A stretch of 64,000 bases of DNA, taken from assembly GCA_019914945.1 (NCBI GenBank), contig CM034101.1, positions 3,173,188 through 3,237,187 on the forward strand, in the 5' to 3' direction. Made by a program: the position numbers and the translations under genes. Source of the DNA: Typha latifolia (taxonomy: Eukaryota; Streptophyta; Magnoliopsida; Poales; Typhaceae). Numbering within the stretch: the stretch's first letter is position 1; every line of letters starts with the position of its first letter. The notes under the pieces were generated by a model. That model saw only the letters and a program-made list of their open reading frames with translations. It was not told the DNA's origin and made no database searches. Below are positions 11,919 to 22,617 of the stretch, piece after piece.

Positions 11919-14748
11919 TCGGATTCAACGACCAATGGATTTATCCATGCCGTCACCGAGATTTGTTCAAGTTTTAAATGTTGCAACTTGGACGTCTTGT
12001 TTATAGACTACTCTTTTTTTCTTTTTTTTAAGTCCTTTTCTTGTTGGGTTTGTTTATATGTCAACCACCAAATGTGGCGAGGAAGACTTTTGTACCATAT
12101 GATTACGTTTTTTCCTTCTCTATCTTTTCATTCAATATTAACCTCTAATTTTTCTTTTCCTAAAACAGCTGAAATTAAGAATAAATGTTCAAAGGATACC
12201 TAAGAAAATAATTTTTGTATAACGAACACTCTATTGTTAATTTGACTAACTAATGTCAACTCTATTATATGATTTAAAATAATTCTATTAATAAATAATT
12301 AAATTACTTTTTATTTTTTATTTTTTTTATATAGACCTAGGCTAGCCCAACCCTTTCTACTCCACACTCTACAATCTATGTATTTAAAAAAAAATTACTC
12401 TTCTATTTGGAAATGGTTATGTTAAATTAGTTTAAGGTCTTATATAAAAATTATAAGAAAAAAAAAGTGGGGTACCAAATCTTCAAAGATAAAAGATGTT
12501 AATTAAAAAATAATAAAAATATAAGATGTTATTTAAAAATTTTCTTTAAATTCTAAGAGTTAATTAACTGATTGACCAAGTAACACCTAGAATATTATAA
12601 TATATTGGTATGTATTGAATCGGTCCTAGTTTTCCTTCAGGGTTATAAAATCCCAACGAGAACTCTTGGAAGAATTTGGTACAAGTGAGGGCTTTTTCTG
12701 CAAGAATTTGGTACATTAATGGATTAATTATAAGGAGATGTTACATCTAGTAACGTTCCTCTCATAGCAAACGGTTGCGTATAAGAAAGACATCAGGTTG
12801 ATGCGCTTGTCTATGTCAATTTTGGGGCTTTACTTCTTGTATTTAAGGTGGTACTTATTGTTTTGATTACCATATACTTTTTAATGATAAAAGGACAAAA
12901 CTATCCTACTGTTTTTATAATAATGTTGGTTTATTTGAGGTGATGATTATGGGTGATTTGGTGGTGAAATCAAATGAGACAGTGAGATTAGAGGATGACA
13001 GCGGAAGGTATAACATAGATAATGATGACGCGGGGTATATCTATGATTTAGAAAGAGAAGAAGATGATCGACCGTGAAGGAAAAAGAGATTGATATGTGA
13101 GGAGGGAGGAGGGAGGAGCTAGCCAACGGCTAGTGTTTGAGGGAAGGGGAGGAAATGGCAGGTTTTACTAGACTAGAGCGAGGAGGAAGGGGATGGCATC
13201 ACTTAACAATGTCGGCCTTAGATTAAAGAAATGAGAGAGAAGGATATCGAGAGGGTAAAGGAGGAAGAAGGTAGGTAAATGATAATAATCTTTACTATTT
13301 TTTCAAAATGTTTGCCTTCCACAGGTAAATTTTAAAAATATTAATATTATCTTAACACGAAATGATCTCGGCGGTTGGGCGCTCAAATATCGTTGGGCAA
13401 CTAAAATCTTGGTTAGGGCGCTCAAATGCCATTGGACGATGACTACTCTCGAGTTAAGGCGTTTGAATGCCTCGACATTTTGTTGCTATCAGATTATGGC
13501 ATTTGAATGTTGTTGGCGGGGCGTTTGAACACCCCTATGAAATCTACTTTAATGTTCCACCCTTCGAACACCGTCGACTGAATGTCCGACCACATGAGCC
13601 TAATGCCATAAATTTATTAAAAAATATAAATTAACTAATAATATAATAAATATGTTTGACTCAGCAAACTCAATCTCACCCGTGAGGTGACTCAATTAGG
13701 CCCGAATTACATCATATTATCTACCAAAGTAAATAATAAACTTGAGAATAAAACTTAGTAATAATTATTTAGAGCATAAAAGAATCAATCGTAAATTACA
13801 ATTCACTCTCCAGTGCAGAGCAAGTTGTAACGATTAGTTAGTAACAGGGTCGTGAAAAATGTAACCGGAGAAACACGGTCTTATATTTTTTTATTTAACG
13901 ATGATAGAGGGTAATTTAGTAATATAAACATTTTGTTTATAAGTAAAAGAATAGTAGGGTGAATGAACTACGTTGATTTCAAAATTACTTCGTTAGTTCT
14001 TGATAAAAAAAAAATTGAAATACTAAGTTAAAATCAGATCAAACTACAAAAAGATATAATTATAAATTGTTCATGAAGCAAATGACTCATATTCTTCGAT
14101 CTCAAATTTAATAAACCCACGTAATGGGCCTACGAGAAAGCCATTAATTTTACAAAAATATACTATTAATTTCCAAATACTAGAGACACTCATCTAATTG
14201 TATTTGAGAGGGAATGAGGATTAGATCCCCAATTAAAGTAGAAATTCTCATCTAATGCTCAAAGTTGGTTGGTGCTCAACTATGGAGTAGTGGGATGACA
14301 ACATTGATTATTTAACAGATAAAAGAAGTGTAATACATAAGAAGATAGTAAGTGTTACCTAAATCGTAGACTTGGTGAATGAGAAGTATCATGTATATTG
14401 ATAAATAATTCAATTTAAACTAATTTGAACAACTGACTATTATTTTAATATTTTTTAATAGTGTTAGAGTTTAATACGAACTTTGGGATTCCTTGACTTT
14501 CTTATCTAGATAAGAAGAGCTCTATATATTTTTTTTTATGAAATTCGATAATTTCATCAATTCAAATCATAAAAAAAATGAGAGATATTTAGAAAATCCC
14601 ATTTGCCAGCAAAAAAAAAAGGGATTAATAGTCATTTTGGTCACTCAAAAAGGTTTTTTTTTTGTGGTTTCAAACATGGTGCATGAATAGCAAAATCAAG
14701 TAAGAAAAATAAACCAATAAATTGAGCAAAATCGTACAATATCTTAAA

Positions 14749-14794
<46 letters not shown>

Positions 14795-15170
14795 TGGGAC
14801 CATAATTTTCAACCCAAGTTTTAAATAGTTTCAAATTCAAGAAGACTTCAATACGTTACTCAAGTTCCAAAGACTAATGACACGTTGATACCATGCAATG
14901 GCACAATAATCACGAGATTTGTCATCTTTTAATACGAGCGAACATGTATACACTAGATTGGAGTATTTGCATTAAAAAACTTTTGAAATTGGGCTCTTAG
15001 AAAATAAATTCCATAGATTTTACACTTCAATTTTTTATTTATTTATAATTGGAGTATCCATGATTTATACAGGAGATTGACGAGATAAAGATAAGAGCGT
15101 AATTTTATCATTTCAAAAAAAATTAGGGCGTTTTATATAAATACCCCGTAAATAGATCAAGACGAAGAAA
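11919..15170. other. long AT-rich intergenic region
   Basis: No gene is supported. The stretch at 12900-13290 is purine-rich and non-coding in all frames I followed. A passage at 13370-13560 repeats a degenerate GGCGTTTGAATGCC-like motif (see findings). The rest is AT-rich with homopolymer runs. Confidence 0.4.
14752..14791 (+). repeat. (GA)n microsatellite
   Basis: About 20 uninterrupted GA units lie in intergenic DNA, not close to a gene start. Confidence 0.9.
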
Positions 15171-15173
15171 TGC

Positions 15174-15260
15174 GACGTGGCCGCACGTGCGGTTGCGGGC
15201 AAACCCGAGATAGACGGATCCGTTAAAGCGAGGCGAGATTCACGTGCCTTCGACACGTGT
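15174..15260. promoter_or_regulatory. ACGTG/G-box cluster upstream of the 15979 gene
   Basis: CACGTG palindromes lie at 15184-15189, 15241-15246 and 15254-15259, and an additional ACGTGG begins at 15175. Four ACGT cores within 87 bases suggest an ABA- or light-responsive upstream region. It is about 720 bases from the next ATG, so its link to that gene is probable rather than shown. Confidence 0.5.
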
Positions 15261-15770
15261 TGATGCATATGGAATATCCTTTGTGGGGTCGGTCCAGGTT
15301 ACGCATCACATCCTACTAGACTCGACCGGACTCATCAACGTTGACGGGTTTCAAATATTCCGTCAATCCCGACCGACTTCGTGCATCTGACGACGGCGCT
15401 CCACTAGATCACGTCCACGATTGCAGGATAAAGTACACGGATCTAAATGGTTTCTTTTGCATATATGTTCCTTAAGATTCTCTTATTGCAGATAACATCC
15501 TCAAGAATCAAATAAAACCATTGCTTTAACTTTCTGAAAGCTACATAATGCTAAAATATAATTATAAATTTTGTCAAAAGATTTAGATCATCTCCTAACT
15601 GAAGGGGGGAAAAATTTTGAGAGGTATCAATAACAAAAACAAGCAGTTTCAAGGAGATGCATAGAAATATGAAGTTTAGAAGGGTGATTTATGTAAAAAA
15701 AGGGAGGATTTTTGTTTGTATAAGAGGAGTATGTGGGCAAAACCGCCAAAGCCTACATATAATCTCCTCC

Positions 15771-15792
15771 GTTCGTTCGTTCGTTCGTTCGT
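15771..15792 (+). repeat. (TTCG)n repeat in the 5' leader
   Basis: Just over five units of TTCG lie about 190 bases before the ATG at 15979. They are followed at about 15807-15826 by three units of TTTCGG. Confidence 0.8.
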
Positions 15793-15978
15793 GAGAATCC
15801 CGACTCGGTTTCGGTTTCGGTTTCGCCTTCTCCTCTTCCCTCATTCGTTCCCAATTCCCCAAAGAGGGGGGTCGATCGTCCACTCCGCCAACAAACTCGC
15901 AACCCTAATCCTTCTAATCCCCATCGCCTCTAGAACCTTCTAGAATCCCCTCGGCGATGGGACCCCCGCCTTGAACCG

Positions 15979-16494
15979 ATGCGGCGCACGAAGTCCCGCC
16001 GTGGCGCGACCCCGCCGCCGCCTCCTCCCACCCCTGAGGCTGTGGCGCTTTCCCCGGCTCTCTCCCCGATGCCTATCCGTCGGCAGCCGGTGATCCTGAA
16101 GAAGCCAGCGCGCCGGCGGTGGGCGGAGGTGGCCGGCGGGACGGCGGCGGAGTGCGCCGCGGTGTGTTGCTGCTTCCCATGCGCGGTGGTGGACCTGGTC
16201 GTGCTCGCCGTGGTGAGGCTACCGGCGGGGCTCTGTCGCCGCGCGATCAGGGCGAGGAATAGGAGGAAGGCGAAGGCGAAGGCGAAGGCGACCGCTGTCA
16301 AGAAGACGACGAGGGAAATGGACGAGGACGTGGAGGAGGACGGCATCCGGCTCAACGGGGCCGTGGTGGTGGCAGCGGCGCCATCGCTGCCGTCGCCGGA
16401 GGACGACGCGGCCAAGTTAGAGAAGGAGATGTGGGCTCGGTTTACCGGGGCCGGTTTCTGGAGAAGTCCTTCTCAAAGAGAAGATGAACGGTAA
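15979..16494 (+). CDS. uncharacterised plant Cys-rich basic protein (At3g11690-like)
   Basis: A single exon encodes 171 residues. The protein has a poly-Pro N-terminal stretch (12-17) and a conserved core RRWAEVAGGTAAECAAVCCC from about residue 46, then FPCAVVDLVVLAV (66-78), a short hydrophobic run. A Lys/Ala repeat (KAKAKAKA, about 97-106, from repeated AAGGCG) comes next, then an acidic segment. The C-terminus carries AAKLEKEMWARF and GFWRSPSQRE. This order matches a plant family I recall from Arabidopsis (At3g11690 and relatives), which has no assigned function. The Cys cluster beside a hydrophobic run could be a palmitoylated membrane-association site, but that is inference. The gene is very GC-rich and intronless. 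It lies about 6 kb upstream of the fasciclin-like gene on the same strand. Confidence 0.85.
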   Translation: MRRTKSRRGATPPPPPPTPEAVALSPALSPMPIRRQPVILKKPARRRWAEVAGGTAAECAAVCCCFPCAVVDLVVLAVVRLPAGLCRRAIRARNRRKAKAKAKATAVKKTTREMDEDVEEDGIRLNGAVVVAAAPSLPSPEDDAAKLEKEMWARFTGAGFWRSPSQREDER

Positions 16495-19400
16495 CCGTAA
16501 CAGTAACGACATCGGTAACGGTTTCTTTCCTCTTTCCATTTCCCTTCTCCGTTAACGTTCCGTTTTCTCGGACACCAACCGAGTGCTATTCTTGTGATGT
16601 CTTCTTCTTTCGTTGTACAGTGGGGAGAAAGACTGGGGAGAAGTGGAGTCTAGATAATGAAAAAGATCTTTCTTTACGGTGCTATCGATTTGGATGAGAT
16701 CATAAGCTTATATAATTAAATCGAAATGTTCGGTTTGATTGCTCTTCCAAGTTGAGACCACATCAGGTTGGTCGTCTAATGAATTGGTTAATAATAAAAT
16801 CATTTGAGCTATAGGGGTGGTGATTGATGATGTATGATTACAGTATAATAAAGTTTTATGGGGATAGTAGCTAAGCTTTCTCCATCTTAATTTGCGTTAC
16901 TTTACTATTATAAGATTGTTAATTATCAAATCAACTAGCCTCGAAACTCGAAAGTTCTGGCCATTGGCAATTGATTAAATTGAAAAATTGGCGGCCAAGA
17001 ACTATTTAGAAATAGAAGGTTAAATGATTAATTAAGCTAATCATAGTATGAGAACATTTTGGTTGGTGACAGAGATAGAGTGTGGGTGGTCGCCACTCGT
17101 AAGTTATATGCTGTTATAGTTCGTCTTCTCAACTTACTTCTATTTTATTTTCTAATAACTAAATTTCATAACTTTTTGATGAATTTTTAAACGTTATCGT
17201 TACTTTTAATTATTCAATAATAGATTTTGGTAAGAGCTAGCTCTTTTTGTCTTAGCCAATAGCTAATGGCCTCAGTGATCAAATCCAAAGATTAAAACTC
17301 TCGAAACTGAGAAGCTCGTGCTATCTCTTACCTCAGCAGTGGGTGCAATTTGGGACGAGCCCAATAAAATCAATCTAGTAATTTGGGTCCATCTCTTGAA
17401 TTCAAGGCCCACTCGCTCCTAATTTGAGCTTTAGATTTATTTAGGCCCAATATTGACAGCCAGATTCTCTCAGATCTGGCTCTCTCTGAGATTCCTGTTG
17501 GAACCTTGTAAAAAATAAATCCTGAATGGAGAAAACAAGAGAAAAGAATCGATACGAAAAAAAATATCACTTATTTTTTGCGAAAAGACTCTAAGCACAA
17601 AAGAGCGGGAGAGTAAAATGATGACTGACACAATACTTCACATCTTGATACAACAGTATGTGACATAACAAAAAATACAGAATATCAATCCAAATAAGAG
17701 ATCATAATCTTAATTGATTTATAAGAATAAAGAGCCTAAAGTTAATATATACCTCTTTCCAGAGAAGGAAAGAGAGAGAAAATTTAGTTGTTCTATTCCT
17801 CTCCTCCTTTCTCTTAATATTTTGAGGCCATTTTTTTACCTCTCCATTCTTCCTAAAATTTTTATTCAAGTAAGAAAAAATGCCTTTCTTTTCTTTTTTT
17901 GTCTAGCTTTCTCTTCTCCACTATCCTATTTTCTCCGTCGATACCGGGCATAAATATATGTTACAGTTTCAAATCTTACTCTGAATAAAATTTCCAAATT
18001 CCATTGGAATAGTCAGTCTACTCTGGCTGTACTGAAATTTCTATTACTAAGTAAAACATTCTTAAACTGTTTCTACAAGACTACAACGATTTTTAAAAAA
18101 ATATATATATATCAAATTAGCCCTTTTCTTAAATTAATTTTATCGAAATTGATTGCCCTCTAAACTTAATACAAAAAAAAAAATCTGTGTCACTTTTCGA
18201 TAGAAATTTTAATAAATTCAATATTTATATTTATAAATTAATAAAGCAAGATATTAATCTTATTAGCGTTTATATATGTAAAGAAACACTAATAAATTCA
18301 GTATTTATATCTATAAATTAATAAAAGATAATACTAATTTTATTAGCGATTTATGTATGTAAAATTCTAAAGTTATCATTAATTTGTTTAGAACTTTCAG
18401 ATAAATACTGATACATTTAACTAAGCCTATCTTAATATTTTTTTTATTGCCACACATAAAATGCTGATGAAACCAGCACCTTGTATATAAAGAGAAGACA
18501 TTGAACTTGTTAACACTTCTTTTTCTTTGATAAAATACTAATAGATTTATAGTAAAATAGATCTCTTTTAATATTAAATTTGAGTAGCCGTCTATTTTGA
18601 AAAACAAGTTCAGGAGAGGGCTAATTTGGTCAAAAACTCGACTACAACCACTAAATTCTGCAGGCAAACAATATTATAAAGGAGGTGTGATATGTGGTGT
18701 TTCATTATAGTACTTGATGGCAATGTAGAACTGTTATGGACAACATATAGTCCACCAACATTGGAATCTATATTTAACTTCCTCATTAATCTTGATCTCT
18801 CTCGTATTAGAAAGCAAAGGGGATAATGAGTTGGCAACAAAAGAAAAAGAAAAGAAAAGAGGAAGAGAATGACTGATGAATGAGATTTACCAAGCTCCAG
18901 ACAAAGAAGGAATCAGGTATGAAAGAATACTGTTCAACAAAGCAAAGGAGATGCCAGACAAAGGAAATAAAAAAAATGGCAAGAGATATCAAATGTATAT
19001 ATAGTGAGATGCCCACTTCTATCCTTGGTTAAATAAATATGAGAGTTAGTACTGGGAGTTGCTGTGCCCCAGTGATATTATTGACAACCATGGGCTCCAT
19101 TAGGAATCCAGCTTGCTGATTGAGGGATGGGTACTCACTCTCCTTAAAGTAGAGGACAAAACCAGCCAAGCTCCAACTCTTCCTCGTCTCATTAGTAGAT
19201 CAAAGATTTCTTCTTCTTCAAAATAAATAAATAAATAAAATTACTGTAGGAAAATGATTCATGTCTTCTGGAAAAAATTTAAGGTATACCCACCCCCTTA
19301 TAGAGCTAGGTCAAATTTTAAGGTATTTTTCTAAACTTTTATTTGTGTCTTTTTAACTCTTTTATAATTCTAATCTATGTGATAATATTAGTATTACTGA

Positions 19401-21730
19401 CAAAACTAAAGGTAGAAATAATTTTCTGTTAAAATTATTAAACTTGTTGACTATTTTGCACTTTTATATGATTGATACAAAAGAAATCAAAAGACAAAAA
19501 GTTTCACAAAAAACAATTTTCTGATTAATTGATGTAAAACAAAAATAATAAGTTGATCATCTTGTTTTAAAACACCTGCATATATATGTTAAAATTATAA
19601 GAGGGCTAAGTCACACAGGAGTATAAATATTTTTTCTCTCTAGATTAAATCTAATTCATAATACTTTTAAAACAATGAAAGAGAAATGGGAAGACCGGAC
19701 AAAAACCCATACCATAGAATATTATTAATAATAAAAGTAAAAATATACAATCATTCATATATATTGCGACTTTAATCCATTTAGGAATTTTGTGCACATA
19801 AGCTTCACAACTCGGATAAATGTGCAATAATCAAATGGTGAGGACTCTACAACATGGGAAATAAGGGCTAATTATATATCGACTACAAGCAACCAATATT
19901 GTTAAAAATGGTCGCTTAAGTGTTTCTTGTGACATGATATAATACAATTTTGCACATTACTTAATGTCACAAAATTAATAGTATTCACATGCAAGAAGTC
20001 ATAGTAAACGGTGGAGTGGAGAACTGAATATGAAAATAGATTCCTTGTCGTGGCATTAGTTAAAAAAGACTGGAACCTCTTAATTAAATTAAAATCATTA
20101 TTAAGAGCACAAAAAGACTAGAGAAAATAACATTTATGCCCTTATGGTTAGGTTAGATTGAGAATTACTCTTTCAACTTTCCTTTGTATCAATTACCTAA
20201 CTCTTTTATTAATTTAGCTTACATGTTACTGTTTGACTAACATTAATTTTAATATAAAAAGACTTAAATGCTTGTTCGTTTTATAACAACAATTAGTAAA
20301 TCATGGCAACGCAGACATTGTGGGATACTATTAAAAAAAATCTTACAAAAAATATATAAATTTATTTTATGCTTTTTTAATCTCAATTGGTATTATTTTA
20401 TATTTCACATGTTGCCAAAATAAAAAAACATAACAAGGAAAAAAATAAACAATTTTAACAAAAAAATTATTTTATGAAAACTAATAACTCGTTTTGTTGG
20501 TGCATAAATTTTTTTAAAGATAACTGTATACGCATCTCTTTAGTATAAATTAGGTACTTCTATAATTTTTCTCATATTTTATTATTTGGTTGTAAAATAT
20601 AATGATTACTTTGAATAAGTTTATGCAAGAAATTATGTTTGATTATTAATTATGAATAAGTATATTAATTGTACTAAAAATTTTACTTTAAAAATATGTA
20701 TAATTTTATCGCATCTTTTATTTCTGATAAGATTTTGTGGATAACTTATCAAGATATTTACTTTATACAAGGTTTGATCAAAATATAGATAAGTGAGCGT
20801 TTGGTTGCAAAACATATTTAAGGGAGTCATAATTTATGAACAAGTATCTCTTGTGCACGAACCAAATGCCACCTAATACTACTCATCACGCACCGAGTCT
20901 ATTAGTCAGACAAAGTCCAAGAAACATTTAATTTTCAATTTACAAAATTAAGTTAGCCTACTCCCCATTGCAAAGACTCCCTTGTCAATCCGAAAGAAAT
21001 ATAAAACATGCTAACTATTTAATAAAGAAAAGAAAGAAACAGGATAATTATCGAGAGGAAAATGAACATGTAAAACTCCACCCAAGGAAAGAAATACCAC
21101 AAGCAAAATATATATATTTTTTCAGAAAAACACTTTAAAACTCGGTCTAATTGTGAGAAGATAAATATATTTTCTTCTTTGAAAAAAAATGTAGTAATTA
21201 AGAACGATAACAATCTTTTGCAAAGGAGACCAAACTGGTCAAATACATCGTTAGCAGTCATATTTAATTCTAAAATGGCGGGAAGGGACAAAAACTCCTC
21301 CCTTTCGATTTCCTTTCCCTCCTCATTTGAAAAAGTTAAAATAGAATGATAAAGGAATCCCCGCGAGTACTTCTCCCGTGCCATTCCTCGTGTCCCCATA
21401 CATAATCGTAACGCCAAGCCACCGACACCACCACACTTCCTCTGTTCCTTTCCGTGATTTCTTTCACACACGAATCTTAGAGCAGCGCGAGACCAAACGA
21501 GAACAACGCCGTCCGACCTAATTTAATACCAACCCTCCGATCCCGCCTCCTTCCATCCTGATGGCGACTAACAATTTCCCGGCTGGCGAGACGTCGCCCT
21601 CCTACTTAAACAATTCTCCCTTAATTTATTTATCTAATCCTCTCGGTATAAAAAAAAACACTTGGAAATAAAAGAAGAAGTTGATATTTTGTTAAAACAA
21701 AAGGGAAGAAATGTGCTGGTGGAAGTCAGA
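16495..21730. other. AT-rich intergenic region
   Basis: The first few hundred bases should hold the 3' UTR of the preceding gene. Beyond that no exon, RNA gene or intact transposon is supported. Open stretches around 17714-17953, 18311-18667 and 21019-21471 are low-complexity and look like chance frames. One local tandem duplication lies at 18211-18370. Confidence 0.4.
18211..18370. repeat. 80-bp tandem duplication
   Basis: Copies at 18211-18290 and 18291-18370 both begin AATAAATTCA and share TTATAAATTAATAAA and TATTAGCG at matching offsets. A few substitutions and a one-base shift near the end show the duplication is not recent. Confidence 0.75.
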
Positions 21731-21737
21731 GGCTACA

Positions 21738-22258
21738 ACGACAGCTCATCTTTCATTTCCTTCAAATGTCTAATATGCCCTTCAACAACCGCTCCTCTCG
21801 TTTACATGCGGAGGGGCAATTTTGTCCGCCCGAGCTCGCCTCGGGTCTACTTCGGAGTTTTACTTCGAAGCATCGCGACAAGGGTGAAAGGGTAACCGTA
21901 CCTTACGGACCAAGTTACTATTCTACCCAACCCACGTGCTTCTGCAGCGTGCTTCTATCTCTGGAAATTAGTGGATTAGCGAGGGTAAACAAAGGGAAAG
22001 GTTCAAGTCAAGAGGCCATAAAGACAGCTCAGCGTCCACTCTTCGAGACTGTAAAATGTCTCACTTACCCTTAAACAGCTCTATATTTCTAGTAGACGGT
22101 GGAGGGCATAGTTGTACAAAGCGAGTTATTTACCGATGCGTGGATTTTACTTCGCAGTTTGGCGACCTTTGTGAATGGGCGTACAGTAGCTTAAATGTCT
22201 AATTACTGTTCTACCCTAACCGTGTGGATCAGCTGTATGCTTACTTGATAGGAAATTT
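21738..22258. repeat. imperfect ~290-bp tandem duplication upstream of the FLA gene
   Basis: A block at about 21738-21972 reappears at about 22022-22258. Shared landmarks in the same order are GACAGCTCA, AATGTCT, CCCTT, TACTTCG.AGTTT, GCGAC, GTGAA.GGG, TTACT.TTCTACCC and GGAAATT. Offsets run from 284 to 300 bases, so small indels have accumulated. No coding content was recognised. Confidence 0.65.
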
Positions 22259-22425
22259 AGCAATTGGTGAGAATAGAAAGGTCATTTGGAAATAAATACC
22301 TGGATCACACGTTAAGTCGTGCCGCTTCGCAGATCACGAGACCGCGAGCTGGGTTGGCCAGGAAGCCTTGCGACCGACGGTCGTGGTCCCCACCACCAGC
22401 CTGTCTTTACGCATCGGCATACCGC

Positions 22426-22470
22426 CACGTGTACGTTCTCGCTCCCCGCGTACCCCGCTGGCTTATAAAC
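22426..22470 (+). promoter_or_regulatory. FLA gene promoter: G-box and TATA-like element
   Basis: A CACGTG lies at 22426-22431 and CTTATAAAC at 22462-22470, about 150 bases before the ATG at 22618. The spacing fits a leader of roughly 120 bases. A long open frame runs through this DNA from 22264, but the promoter signals argue that it is not translated. Confidence 0.5.
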
Positions 22471-22617
22471 AACAAATCCATGAAAAGAAAACAAAGAGCA
22501 GTTAATTCCCACTCCCAAGTCCTCCTCCTCCTCCACTCTACACCACCCAAAGCAAAAGCAAAAGAGAAGGGAAAGGAGAAAGGAGAAAGCTTTGTAGGGT
22601 TTCTTGGCGCCGACGCC

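Noticed and set aside
15930..16415. 161-residue ORF on the minus strand
   Set aside because: It is a low-complexity Ala/Ser/Arg shadow opposite the conserved 15979 gene.
22264..22617. In-frame upstream extension of the FLA gene (an ORF of 560 residues in total)
   Set aside because: The signal peptide begins at the ATG at 22618, and a TATA-like element and G-box lie inside the extension, so it is promoter and leader DNA.
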